Source: Desertivirga xinjiangensis (GTDB lineage: Bacteria; Bacteroidota; Bacteroidia; Sphingobacteriales; Sphingobacteriaceae). From it: DNA of 64,000 nt. Each line of letters starts with the position of its first letter. Position 1 is the stretch's first letter. Positions 27,626 to 36,893 of this stretch are shown here, piece by piece. The notes under the pieces were generated by a model. That model did no database searches. It was not told where the DNA came from and saw only the letters and a list, made by a program, of their open reading frames with translations. The position numbers were made by a program, and so were the translations under genes. The DNA is taken from assembly GCF_024436435.1 (NCBI RefSeq), contig NZ_JAFMZP010000005.1, forward strand, positions 208,073-272,072. The letters run 5' to 3'.

Positions 27626-30064
27626 ATGGAAACTTATAACTACTATAAAAAATACGGCTGTATAAAGTTCAGGGGTATTGCCTGCCTGCTATTCTTGTTC
27701 CTGTGGGCTTTTAGTGCCTGTAAGCGCGAGTTTGAAATGGATCTGTCACTTGCCGTGAATTCTAATGAGCTGCACCTGGCAGCAACCGAAGGGAATACGC
27801 ATATAATGATATATTCTACCGGAAAATGGACTGCCCGCTTAAGCGAAGAGGCCGACTGGCTTTCTCTCAGTAAACTTGAAGGCCAGGGCAATACGGACAT
27901 TACCGTAACGTATGCACGGAATTTCGGCGTACCAAGAAGCGCTACACTTATTCTGACAAAAGGTGCCGAAACCCAGGAAATAAAGATCATACAGGAAGGA
28001 CTGAACGTGGCACTGCACTTTTCTAAAACGAAGTACACGGTTCCCCGGACTTCCCTGCCTGTAAGTCTTTCGCTGGTAGGTGACCTCAAATATAATGTAA
28101 GCGATGTTAAGATCGATTACCTGTACGATGATGAGACTTCTGAAAAGTGGATAGCTGAGCCAGTGATCACCAGAACTGCCTTTACCTTTCAGACCCGTGA
28201 AAATAACAGCGGAAGGGACCGCGCTGTCCGAATAACACTTAGCCTCAAAGATGGATTTGGTGAAACGCTGACCTTCTACGCCGATGTTCAGCAAACGCAG
28301 CAAAATGCCTCGTTTACACAGGAACAGGAAGAATCTAAATATACTAAACGGGCAGTGAAAGATACCGTGCTCCTTTCAGGAAACACAGGTGCGAGTCTGG
28401 CTTATGTAGAAACAAATGTGGTGTATGAGTCGGGTGCCGGATGGATTGAGCAGGTAGCTTTAGCGAACGACAATATGCTGATCGTAAATCTCCGGGCTAA
28501 CGATACAGGCTTAGATCGTGCGGCAACTGTTCAGCTCAGACTTATGAGTAAAGGGGCTGCAATCGCTACCCTTAACCATCGTATCTTCCAGTCGGCAGAG
28601 GACTTTGAGTACTATACTTTCAGTGAGCTTCGCCGCCTGATCCCGGGAGCTTCCGGCGAACTGGCCCTCAATGATCCCCTGAAAGCTTTAGAAGGTGTGG
28701 TGATCAGTGATAAGGCGAATCCGAACATGGAGACGAATCCGAACATCACGTTTAATTCTATGGACCTGACTGAAACCAACCGCACCGCTTACATCCAGGC
28801 AAGTGACGGGAGTTATGGCTTCAGATTGAAAACAAGCAGTGATGCTGACAATAATTTTATCCGCTACAGCAAAGTTTCAATTGCACTCAACGGCTTAACC
28901 ATGGTGAAAGAATCTAATCCTGAGCGGTATACCATTAAAGGGATTACCGGGGGAAATATCGTTAAGACCACTCCTGGAACAGCCGCAGGCCTTGTATCTA
29001 AGGTCAAAACTATAAATGCGCTCAGCGATGCTGATATGTACACCTGGGTAACATTCCAGAATACTGAATTCGCAGTTCCTTATGGCAGTTACGCCAATGT
29101 AAATGCCGGTTATACCATGAAATCTAACTGGAACCAGGCAGGAGCAAGCACCCCCTACACGGATGCGATCCCTTCTGTGATCCGCGATGATAACGGCGGA
29201 AAGATGAACCTGCTTGTTAATACTATGGCTCCCTGGAGCCGGAATGCCCTCCCTGCTGGTTCGGGAACTATTTCGGGCGTTATTGTACACTCTAAGCTAA
29301 TCCGCTTTGGTGCAGGATCCGGCGATATCGGACGGTATGCTGTACGCCCGCTGAATGAGGATGATATTGAACTGGGTGGGGCTGCCAAAGGAAAGGTAAT
29401 TGCTTTATGGAACTGGTTGAGAAACGGAACCGATGTAAGTGCTGCGGCTAGCATTGTAAGAAATGCAGCTGGCAATGTACTTCCGGTCACAGGCAACGGC
29501 GAGCTTTCCTGTACTGTTCCCGGCCTGACGCCTTCACTTGGTGCGCATCCGGTGTACCAGACAGACCCGGCGTCTAAAGCAGTTCCAAGCAGCTCTTTAC
29601 AGTACAATACGAGGTGGTGGAATACCACAACAAATTCAGGCGAAGGCTTAGTGTTTCGTTTTTCTACTTCGGGGATTACGGGCAGGAATCTCAGCATAAA
29701 CTTTTCGCAGGGTGGAGGATCTGGTTCTGCTGCAACACTTAATGTGCCGGTATACTGGGGTGTTGAATACTCCCTGGATGGGCAGAATTATACGAGCCTT
29801 GCTAATTCAGACTATGCAGTTCGTCCGCTTGCTGGTTGGGGATTGAATCTGAACTACGCTGCGCTGGGTCTTAGCACCCACAGTTTTGTTCTGCCGGCCT
29901 CATTGCTCGATCAGCAGAATGTGTACGTAAAGTTGAAAGCAAAGCAAAATATCTTTGGCACCAATTCGCCGAATGGAGCGGAGTCGGGAACGATCACTGC
30001 TACGGCTAACAATGCTGCAGTTACTGTCCGTCTTGGAGTAGTATCGTTCACTTATAATCAGTAG
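27626..30064 (+). CDS. BACON and DUF5689 domain-containing surface lipoprotein 1
   Basis: 812 residues. The lipobox is FSACKREF. Residues about 40-130 form a BACON domain (GKWTARLSEEADWLSLSKLE, then a closing EIKIIQEG), and a second BACON-like segment follows. Residues about 330-580 match DUF5689 (YTFSELRRLIPGASGELAL, then RPLNEDDIEL). A C-terminal jelly-roll-like domain (GLVFRFSTSGITGRNLSINF; YWGVEYSLDGQNYTSL) ends the protein. BACON domains are thought to bind carbohydrate or mucin; DUF5689 proteins often occur beside secreted EEP nucleases in Bacteroidota. It is probably the surface substrate-binding component. It lies 3 bases after the EEP gene. Confidence 0.85.
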   Translation: METYNYYKKYGCIKFRGIACLLFLFLWAFSACKREFEMDLSLAVNSNELHLAATEGNTHIMIYSTGKWTARLSEEADWLSLSKLEGQGNTDITVTYARNFGVPRSATLILTKGAETQEIKIIQEGLNVALHFSKTKYTVPRTSLPVSLSLVGDLKYNVSDVKIDYLYDDETSEKWIAEPVITRTAFTFQTRENNSGRDRAVRITLSLKDGFGETLTFYADVQQTQQNASFTQEQEESKYTKRAVKDTVLLSGNTGASLAYVETNVVYESGAGWIEQVALANDNMLIVNLRANDTGLDRAATVQLRLMSKGAAIATLNHRIFQSAEDFEYYTFSELRRLIPGASGELALNDPLKALEGVVISDKANPNMETNPNITFNSMDLTETNRTAYIQASDGSYGFRLKTSSDADNNFIRYSKVSIALNGLTMVKESNPERYTIKGITGGNIVKTTPGTAAGLVSKVKTINALSDADMYTWVTFQNTEFAVPYGSYANVNAGYTMKSNWNQAGASTPYTDAIPSVIRDDNGGKMNLLVNTMAPWSRNALPAGSGTISGVIVHSKLIRFGAGSGDIGRYAVRPLNEDDIELGGAAKGKVIALWNWLRNGTDVSAAASIVRNAAGNVLPVTGNGELSCTVPGLTPSLGAHPVYQTDPASKAVPSSSLQYNTRWWNTTTNSGEGLVFRFSTSGITGRNLSINFSQGGGSGSAATLNVPVYWGVEYSLDGQNYTSLANSDYAVRPLAGWGLNLNYAALGLSTHSFVLPASLLDQQNVYVKLKAKQNIFGTNSPNGAESGTITATANNAAVTVRLGVVSFTYNQ

Positions 30065-30148
30065 TATGTTGAAAAGCACACGCGGCACGCGTGCGCTAGC
30101 AAAAGTTTAGTTATAATCAGTGCAACTTTAATTAATGAAAAGATCATT

Positions 30149-32308
30149 ATGAAAATCAATATAAGACTTTTTTTTATTTTGCTGCTCGGACTGGGGGCAT
30201 GTAAAAAAGACGATGGCGACCTGGTAAGTATGTCAGAACTGGGAGCCGTGAACGGTGAATATACGGTTTCTAAGGAAGCCGGATCAGTAGCTGTGGAAGT
30301 ACTTTCTAACGAAAAATACAAGGTATCTGTTGTCGATAATGCTGACTGGGTGAAGGTTAATGCAGCCGAACTTCAGGGGGATGCAAAGTTCGATGTCAGC
30401 TACGATGGCAATGCCGGTTTTCCGCGCAGGGCCATGCTTGATCTGTTCTCTCCGGGGAGCAACAGGCATGATACCATTGTTATCAAACAGGAGGGAACGC
30501 TTGTGCCTGAGCTCGCATTTCCCAAAACAAACACCACTGTCCTGGGAGACGGAGGTGAGGTTTTGAGTGCTATCGAAACCAATTTAGAGCTGAAAGATAT
30601 CCGGGTAGATGTTATTTATCCGAACGGGGGCGAAGGCGATTGGGTGAACAATGACTTCACGTTCAAATCAGAGAATCAGCAATTTGCTTTTTCCGTAAAA
30701 CCCAACCCGGACCAGGTAGCATTAAGAAATGCCCAACTGCGTTTGTCGTATACCGACGGCTGGGGTGTGGATCATATAACTACGCTTTACCTGCTTCAGG
30801 CAAATGCGCAGAACCTTTTTGGCAGCAAAGCGGAATTTCCGGAAGTCAGGCTTTGGGCCGGAGACAAGATCACTTCGGATATCTTTATTGAAGGGTATGT
30901 AGTAAGTGATGCCATGAACAAGAACATGGGAGACAATGTACAGACAACCCCTACGGCAATCGATTATTCCCGTAACGATAAAACCGTGTACATAGAAAGT
31001 CTCGACGGCCGCTATGGTTTCAGGATAGAGACAGCCACTGCTGCCGACAACATTTTTACCCGCTACAGCAAGGTACAGCTGCTGCTTAAAGGCACCACGG
31101 TTGGGCAGAACAACAACCCCCATTCCTATAATATCACCGGGGTGACTTCGGGGATGGTGATGAACCTGGAGCAGGGAACGGCTTCAGCACTGCCGCTTAA
31201 AGAAAAATATATGTCGGAGTTGACAGATGATGATATTTATACTTATGTGACCTTGAAAGACTGTGAGTTTCCGGTTAGAAAAGGTTCCTTTACCCCGGTA
31301 AATGAAGGATACTCGCCTTTGTTCAATGCAAACCGTATCTCCAAGTACCCTTTACTTATGCGCGATATTATGGGGAACAGCATGTTCCTTCTTACTAATA
31401 TGAATGTTCCTTATCGCAGGGATGGAGCTATGCTTCCTTACGGTTCTGGTACGGTTTCCGGTATTGTGGTGCATGAGAAGTTCACACGTTTCAGCTATGA
31501 AGATGCAGCCAGTGAGGAGGAGTACGGCAATATTGGCCGCTACCAGATCAGGCATGTAGGTCGCAGCGACATTAAACTGGCAAATGATTTTTCAAATAGT
31601 TTCTCAGCGCTGTTAACGGAATACCGTTATCCAATTTTATCATCAGGTGCTGCTTTACCTACCGAAGGTAACAATGGACGGATCACCCTTTCTGCCCCCG
31701 TTTCAGTTACAGCCACTTCAGACTATACTTACCTGGGACCTGTGGGTGCAAGCTTCCTGGGCAACACTAATCAGTATGGCAATGGTGTAATGATTGGCAG
31801 CAGCAAGCAAAATGTGGCTACAGCAACCAACTCCGACGGTAAAGGCGGCGTGTCAGGCAGTGCCCTGAACGGCAGCTGCGTTTGGTGGAATTCGGAAAGG
31901 AACCGTGGTGAGGCATGGATCATAGAAGTTTCAACAGCCAGTATCAGCACCAATAAGCTTTCCCTGCAATTTACTGCCCTGAACTGGGCTTCGGCAGGTG
32001 CCGGAACACCGAGGTACTGGAAAGTGGAATGGTCTGAACACGGCAATATGGAGGGCAACTGGAACACGATAACTTCTTACACTGTGCCAGATGCGTCAAA
32101 CTGGTCGAACACCCTGATGCACCAGTTACCGGCATTTAAAAATGTGAATGTACCGCTTCCGCTTGATATGTTGGGAAAACCGCGGGTATACATCCGCCTG
32201 ATCGTAGATCAAAACAAGGCCAGCAGCGGAACTACTTATGCTTCTGAACCTATTGAAAGGTCGCTGGGCAGTGCGTTGGGGTATGTGGCGATCCGGTATA
32301 ATAAATAA
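30149..32308 (+). CDS. BACON and DUF5689 domain-containing surface lipoprotein 2
   Basis: 719 residues, a paralogue of the preceding gene with the same order: lipobox LGLGACKKD, a BACON domain (VSVVDNADWVKVNAAELQGD; DTIVIKQEGTLVP), DUF5689 (LFGSKAEFPEVRLWAGDKIT; YVVSDAMNKNMGDNV; QIRHVGRSDIKL) and a C-terminal jelly-roll-like domain (AWIIEVSTASISTNKLSLQF; RYWKVEWSEHG). The two copies are clearly diverged, so the duplication is old and they may bind different parts of a substrate. An 84-base gap before it holds a short GC-rich palindrome (GCACGCGTGC). Confidence 0.85.
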   Translation: MKINIRLFFILLLGLGACKKDDGDLVSMSELGAVNGEYTVSKEAGSVAVEVLSNEKYKVSVVDNADWVKVNAAELQGDAKFDVSYDGNAGFPRRAMLDLFSPGSNRHDTIVIKQEGTLVPELAFPKTNTTVLGDGGEVLSAIETNLELKDIRVDVIYPNGGEGDWVNNDFTFKSENQQFAFSVKPNPDQVALRNAQLRLSYTDGWGVDHITTLYLLQANAQNLFGSKAEFPEVRLWAGDKITSDIFIEGYVVSDAMNKNMGDNVQTTPTAIDYSRNDKTVYIESLDGRYGFRIETATAADNIFTRYSKVQLLLKGTTVGQNNNPHSYNITGVTSGMVMNLEQGTASALPLKEKYMSELTDDDIYTYVTLKDCEFPVRKGSFTPVNEGYSPLFNANRISKYPLLMRDIMGNSMFLLTNMNVPYRRDGAMLPYGSGTVSGIVVHEKFTRFSYEDAASEEEYGNIGRYQIRHVGRSDIKLANDFSNSFSALLTEYRYPILSSGAALPTEGNNGRITLSAPVSVTATSDYTYLGPVGASFLGNTNQYGNGVMIGSSKQNVATATNSDGKGGVSGSALNGSCVWWNSERNRGEAWIIEVSTASISTNKLSLQFTALNWASAGAGTPRYWKVEWSEHGNMEGNWNTITSYTVPDASNWSNTLMHQLPAFKNVNVPLPLDMLGKPRVYIRLIVDQNKASSGTTYASEPIERSLGSALGYVAIRYNK

Positions 32309-32373
32309 TTGGGAGTTGTAAAATATAAGTAATAGTGTTAAGTTCAGAGTAGAAAGTTTTAAGTAAAAAGTTT

Positions 32374-33222
32374 ATGAAAAGAAATATATTTTGTTCCTTA
32401 TTTATTGTGTTTAGTGTGCTGTGTACATTGAACGTGGTGGCTCAGTTGCCAGATAACGCTCCCCTGAGAATGAGGGTGGGTACTTATAATGTTGGACATT
32501 TTAACCAGGGCTGGTCTGGCGGGTTTCGATTTAATGGCGACCCGGCGTATTCCAAAGAGCAAAGAAAGAGTACTACAGAAAAACAGGTAGCCGCATGGCG
32601 TCAGTGGATAGGGGCACAAGGGCTGGATTTTCTTTGTGTTCAGGAATGGAACCGGTACTTCGATGCCGACAGTAACTTTAATGCAGAAGACGAACTGCTG
32701 AAGCCATACTACAACAATATTTATTTTGGCAATGAACACAAATGGATATTCAACGGCATCGCTACCAATTACAAGCTGACAAACCTGCGCAAAAAGTATT
32801 CGTACGGCGATTACTACGCCCTTATTGGTGATCTGCGTGTCGGTAAGAAAACCATTACCGTCATCTCCACGCATATTCCCTGGCAAAAAGACTGGCACAA
32901 GCCAGCCCTGGATGAACTAATTGCAGATCTAAAAAAATATGAACACTTCATTTGTTTTGGCGATATAAACGCCATGGATAAGGAGCAAATGCTTTTCAGG
33001 GAGGCTGGGTTTAATATGGCCAACGGCGGCTACCAGGGATGGTTCGGAACCGCCGGAGGAGGATTGATACTGGAAGGCAGACAGGGTAAAGTTGATTCCA
33101 ACATCGACAACATCATCACCAGTAAGAACATTAAGATCATGAATGTTACTGCTCCGCATACCGGGGTGAATGATTTCGATCATTTGCCGGTTCTTGCAGA
33201 TCTCATCATAACGGGCCTTTAG
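32374..33222 (+). CDS. Secreted EEP (endonuclease/exonuclease/phosphatase) superfamily enzyme
   Basis: 282 residues. The signal peptide (FIVFSVLCTLNVVAQ) has no lipobox, so it is periplasmic or secreted. Catalytic motifs: RVGTYNVGHFN, LCVQEWNRYF (metal-binding Glu), VISTHIPWQKD (His), CFGDINAMD (Asp-Asn) and NDFDHLPVLADL (Asp-His). It differs strongly from the first EEP enzyme of the locus and is shorter, so the pair may carry out two steps, for example endo- and exo-cleavage or phosphodiester then phosphomonoester release (inference). The 65 bases before it are a degenerate AAGTTTTAAGT-type simple repeat. Confidence 0.86.
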   Translation: MKRNIFCSLFIVFSVLCTLNVVAQLPDNAPLRMRVGTYNVGHFNQGWSGGFRFNGDPAYSKEQRKSTTEKQVAAWRQWIGAQGLDFLCVQEWNRYFDADSNFNAEDELLKPYYNNIYFGNEHKWIFNGIATNYKLTNLRKKYSYGDYYALIGDLRVGKKTITVISTHIPWQKDWHKPALDELIADLKKYEHFICFGDINAMDKEQMLFREAGFNMANGGYQGWFGTAGGGLILEGRQGKVDSNIDNIITSKNIKIMNVTAPHTGVNDFDHLPVLADLIITGL

Positions 33223-33261
33223 AAAATTGTAGTGAGAAGCGCATTAGCTAATGATAATAAG

Positions 33262-34305
33262 ATGAAGAAAAGTTTTAAGATAAGTTTTAAATACCATAGC
33301 CTTACAATCCATAAGGTTACCATGTATGCTTTGCTGGTATGTTTACCCATACTTAGCAGCTGCAGTAAGGACGAATTGCTGGATGGAAGGTCTGACGTGA
33401 TCCTGGTAACAGAAACCACAGAGAAGACCGGCGTACTAACTCAACTGGCGATGCCCCTGGAAGGAGGGAAAGACACCCTGTATATACATTCCGGTCTGGA
33501 ATTTAATGTTGCTTTTGAAACGGACGACAAAGAGGAGTGGATTAAGGTTGAAAGTCTGGAACAGCTTCCGGGCACCGGAACCTCACGGCTTATTCTAAGC
33601 ATTGCACCACTGCAAGGCAGCTATAACTTGCGTTCAGGGATGTTGTCAGTTTCTAATAAATCGAAATACCTGGGACACTTTGTGCGCTTATCGCAGGGTT
33701 ATACAGCTCGATTTGCCGAAACTTTCTCCTGGTTAAAGTATGGGACATTCGATCCTTTTGATGCTAGCAGGGAGGTTGCTATCCAAAGCTGGAGTACCGC
33801 ACAGAAACAGTATGGCTGGACCTCAACGGCTGATGGCGGAGGCCTGGCATATGCTTTCGGGCGTAATGAGCATGTTAAATTGGGTTCTGATCTGGCTGGT
33901 GCCGACCTGATTTCTCCAAGAATTGGAGGAATTGTAAAGGACAGTATCCTGCTTTTGACATTTAACGCTGTTGCACAGGTATCGCGCGCGGGTGAAAAGG
34001 ATTTGAATAAGCTGACGGTGAGTATCACAGAAGGAGGGGACTTTGTGTCGGGCGGCAGATCAGCAGTGGTAGAGGCCGTTTATTTAGATCACCAGTCTTC
34101 GATGGCAGATACTAAGATGTGGGATAATTCTCTGCATGTGCTTTACATCAAAAAGCCGGATATCGATCCGAATGCGTCAACTATAAAGATCCGCTTTAAT
34201 ACGGGGGGAGATGGGCAGTCAGCTGCTTCAAACAGGATCTTTATTGACAATGTAAATATACATGTAGTGCACCAGTTTGGAGAAGGGAATATCTTGATCA
34301 GGTAG
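33262..34305 (+). CDS. Surface lipoprotein with BACON-like and jelly-roll-like regions, last gene of the Sus/EEP locus
   Basis: 347 residues from the ATG at 33262 (MKKSFKISF); the upstream GTG at 33232 gives an unlikely N-terminus. The lipobox is LPILSSCSKD. A BACON-like segment follows (FNVAFETDDKEEWIKVESLE; HFVRLSQGYTARF). The C-terminal ~190 residues look like a choice-of-anchor or concanavalin-like sandwich (FAETFSWLKYGTFDPFD; RIFIDNVNIHVV). No catalytic motif is visible. It is probably a third surface binding protein for the locus substrate. A clear terminator follows, ending the operon. Confidence 0.75.
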   Translation: MKKSFKISFKYHSLTIHKVTMYALLVCLPILSSCSKDELLDGRSDVILVTETTEKTGVLTQLAMPLEGGKDTLYIHSGLEFNVAFETDDKEEWIKVESLEQLPGTGTSRLILSIAPLQGSYNLRSGMLSVSNKSKYLGHFVRLSQGYTARFAETFSWLKYGTFDPFDASREVAIQSWSTAQKQYGWTSTADGGGLAYAFGRNEHVKLGSDLAGADLISPRIGGIVKDSILLLTFNAVAQVSRAGEKDLNKLTVSITEGGDFVSGGRSAVVEAVYLDHQSSMADTKMWDNSLHVLYIKKPDIDPNASTIKIRFNTGGDGQSAASNRIFIDNVNIHVVHQFGEGNILIR

Positions 34306-34353
34306 CCGCGGGCTTCTGTTTTGATCTGACTGGTGTCTTAAAATATGTTTTAG

Positions 34354-34383
34354 AAGGGTGTCCAAATTTGGGCACCCTTTTTT
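34354..34383 (+). terminator. Intrinsic terminator ending the Sus/EEP operon
   Basis: AAGGGTGTCC pairs with GGGCACCCTT (34354-34379, one G-T pair, AT-rich loop), followed by six T residues. A strong rho-independent terminator. Confidence 0.9.
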
Positions 34384-34424
34384 GCAGGTAATTAATCAAT
34401 AGCGGGCTTTCGCATCTCCAGATA

Positions 34425-34521
34425 TTTCAAAGTTCTTGAGTTGATAATTCAAAATTAACTTCCGGAAATTTCAAAAATAATAGTAATATAATTCAAAGTT
34501 TTACGTCAGATATTCGAAAAA
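34425..34521 (+). promoter_or_regulatory. Four 10-bp boxes at exact 22-bp spacing upstream of apbE
   Basis: TTTCAAAGTT (34425), ATTCAAAATT (34447), TTTCAAAAAT (34469) and ATTCAAAGTT (34491) start exactly 22 bases apart; a weaker fifth box, ATTCGAAAAA, starts at 34512. The 12-base spacers share no sequence. Two-turn phasing of direct repeats is typical of binding sites for dimeric regulators such as LytTR proteins, though the box does not match the published LytTR consensus. It ends 16 bases before the apbE start. Confidence 0.5.
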
Positions 34522-34537
34522 AAACTCAATTTTAACC

Positions 34538-35539
34538 ATGTTAAAATACCTTTTAAGTATCATCATAATTGCCTTGCTCAGTTTTAACAAAAAAGCTGAA
34601 ATAAGTCGCTGGCGGATCACCGGGTATGCACAGGGAACTACTTATAGTATTACCTATTATGCAGAAGACAGTTTGGTTAGCAGAAGCGAAGTGGATGATA
34701 TTTTGAATGGGATTGACAGCTCGCTCTCCATTTATAAAAGCTACTCTCTTATCAATACAATTAATAATTCAGAAAGGGGTGGGGAGGCCGATAAACATTT
34801 AAAAGCAGTAGTGAATAAATCTCTGGAAGTTTATAAAGAAACAGGAGGCGCCTTTGACATTACTGTTTTTCCCCTGGTTCGTGCCTGGGGATTCGGAACG
34901 AAGAGCGTTTCTATCCTTCCTAATGCAGATACTATCAAATCAATCCTTCCTTGTGTAGGCTCTGATAAGATCTATTTGGACCAGGGAAGGCTTATTAAAA
35001 CCAATCCTTGTGTGAAGATCGATGTAAATGGGATTGCACAGGGCTATTCGGTTGATAAGCTGGCTGATTACCTGGAACGCAAAAAGATAAACAATTACCT
35101 TGTTGAAATTGGCGGTGAGATCCGTGTAAAAGGACGCAAGTTTCCTGAAAATCAACCAATGTCTATTGGCATCGAAGCTCCGGCAAAATCGAGTACAGAC
35201 GAACAAGTTATTCAAAAAGTAATCCAAATCAATAAAGGGGCAGTAACCACTTCTGGCAATTACAGAAAGTACGTTAAAAACGGCAACAAGAAATTATCAC
35301 ACCTGATAGATCCTAAAACCGGCTATCCACTGGATAATGAACTTATCAGTGTAACTGTAATTGCAGACGATGCAATTTCAGCCGATGCATATGATAATGC
35401 TTTGATGGGAATGGGCTTAAAAAAGGCCATGCAATTTGCAAAGGATCATAAATTGGAGGCTTATTTCATCTATTATAATTCTAAGAAACAAATTACCGAT
35501 ACAGCAACCACTGGCTTCTATACTTTTATAAGAAATTGA
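34538..35539 (+). CDS. apbE: FAD:protein FMN transferase
   Basis: 333 residues. The N-terminus (YLLSIIIIALLSFN) is a signal peptide or anchor without a clear lipobox. ApbE motifs: MGT-like start (GYAQGTTYSITYY), DSSLSIYKSYSLINTINN, GGAFDITVFPLVRAWGFG, KIDVNGIAQGYSVDKLADYL, YLVEIGGEIRVKG, THSGNYR-like TTSGNYRKYV, LSHLIDPKTGYPL, and the metal-binding end VIADDAISADAYDNALMGMG. The enzyme attaches FMN covalently to Thr of exported flavoproteins such as Nqr/Rnf subunits using FAD. It stands alone here; no Nqr or Rnf gene is near. The upstream region carries the phased boxes described separately. Confidence 0.92.
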   Translation: MLKYLLSIIIIALLSFNKKAEISRWRITGYAQGTTYSITYYAEDSLVSRSEVDDILNGIDSSLSIYKSYSLINTINNSERGGEADKHLKAVVNKSLEVYKETGGAFDITVFPLVRAWGFGTKSVSILPNADTIKSILPCVGSDKIYLDQGRLIKTNPCVKIDVNGIAQGYSVDKLADYLERKKINNYLVEIGGEIRVKGRKFPENQPMSIGIEAPAKSSTDEQVIQKVIQINKGAVTTSGNYRKYVKNGNKKLSHLIDPKTGYPLDNELISVTVIADDAISADAYDNALMGMGLKKAMQFAKDHKLEAYFIYYNSKKQITDTATTGFYTFIRN

Positions 35540-35785
35540 ATTTTTAGAAAATTCGGTTTAAGTAAATTCTGCCATAAAGCTCTGGGCTTTTGCACGCAGG
35601 AAATTTCAATCGTTTGGCAGCCAAGAGCATGCGGCTTTCAGTCGCTTGTTGAAGAGTATAAAATTCCCCATACGAGCGTTTTCATGAGAAAACTTTTTCT
35701 TCATTTTCTACGTTGATCATCAATTGTTTTAAATTTAGCTTAAGTTTTTTATTGGCTTGAACTTTGTTCACTAATAGCCCATTCT
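35540..35785. other. 246-bp intergenic region before the histidine kinase gene
   Basis: No gene or clear hairpin is seen. The sequence is AT-rich; the kinase promoter should lie here but no full consensus is visible. Confidence 0.4.
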
Positions 35786-36892
35786 ATGAACAAGGGAAAT
35801 AGTATTAAACCAGTATTGCAATTAGAGAGTATGATCGACGAGATTGAAGATTATGCGATTCTCTTTCTGGATGTAGATGGAAACATCATGACCTGGAACA
35901 AAGGAGCAGAGAAGGTTAAAGGATATAAGTCCCGGGAAATAATAGGATGCAATTTTCGGCTGTTTTATACCTCTTCAGACAGAGAGGTCCATCTGCCTGA
36001 ACGTTTGATCCAAACGGCAATTAAAGAAGGCAAAGCGGCTGATGAAGGATGGCGGGTGAAAAAAAATGGGGATTTGTTTTGGGGAAGCGTAAGTATAACA
36101 GCCATTCATGATCAGCACGGACATTTATTAGGCTTTACCAAAGTGACCCGGGATCTCACAGAGAAGATGAGAGCTGAATCAGCTTTGCGGGAGTACTCAG
36201 CACAACTAAGTACTAAAAACAAGGAGTTGGAGCAGTTTGTTTATATTGCCTCCCATGATTTACAGGAGCCTCTCCAAACTGTTATCAGCTTTATTGATCT
36301 GTTAAAAACAGAGTACGAAAGCGTCCTGGATGAGGAAGGCAGGATGTATATGGACTTCATTACAGGTGCATCCCAACGGATGAGGTCGCTCATTAAATCT
36401 TTGCTCGACTACTCCAGGATCGGACAAAATAAGTGTCTTGAAGATATTAATTTGAATGACCTGGTTTCATCGCTCCTGATGGATCTTCACTCTGTTATAA
36501 AGGAAAAAAATGCCGATACAAGCGTTTCTGAACTTCCGGTAGTTAAAGGCTATAAAACAGACATTACCCAGCTTCTTATGAACCTGCTGAAAAATGGAAT
36601 TAAATTCAGCAGACAAGGTGTACCACCAAAGATTGAGATTTCGGCCTGCAGGCTGGAATCTCAGTGGAAGATCATGGTATCCGACAATGGGATAGGTATC
36701 AAGGCTGAGCACCGGGAAAAAATATTTCTTATTTTTCAGCGGCTGCACAATAGGAACGAATATGAGGGTAACGGCATCGGGCTCGCCCATTGCAGAAAGA
36801 TTGCAGAAGTTCATAAAGGCCAGCTGGACTTTGATTCTGTACCCGGAAAAGGCAGCACGTTCTGGTTTACAATTCCTGACGTATTAAACTAA
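35786..36892 (+). CDS. PAS domain sensor histidine kinase, soluble
   Basis: 368 residues with no membrane segment. An N-terminal PAS domain (about 15-135: DYAILFLDVDGNIMTWNKGA to GFTKVTRDLTEKM) is followed by a coiled linker and a phytochrome-type dimerisation/phosphoacceptor domain with YIASHDLQEPLQTVISFIDL (His about residue 157). The ATPase domain has LMNLLKNGIKFS (N box), VSDNGIGIK (G1) and GNGIGLAHCRKIAEVHKG (G2). The PAS ligand is unknown. One base separates it from the response regulator gene, so the two form an operon and a cognate pair. Confidence 0.92.
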   Translation: MNKGNSIKPVLQLESMIDEIEDYAILFLDVDGNIMTWNKGAEKVKGYKSREIIGCNFRLFYTSSDREVHLPERLIQTAIKEGKAADEGWRVKKNGDLFWGSVSITAIHDQHGHLLGFTKVTRDLTEKMRAESALREYSAQLSTKNKELEQFVYIASHDLQEPLQTVISFIDLLKTEYESVLDEEGRMYMDFITGASQRMRSLIKSLLDYSRIGQNKCLEDINLNDLVSSLLMDLHSVIKEKNADTSVSELPVVKGYKTDITQLLMNLLKNGIKFSRQGVPPKIEISACRLESQWKIMVSDNGIGIKAEHREKIFLIFQRLHNRNEYEGNGIGLAHCRKIAEVHKGQLDFDSVPGKGSTFWFTIPDVLN

Positions 36893-36893
36893 C

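Noticed and set aside
32309..32373. AAGTTTTAAGT-like degenerate repeat before the second EEP gene as a regulator site
   Set aside because: It looks like a low-complexity simple repeat with no fixed spacing.
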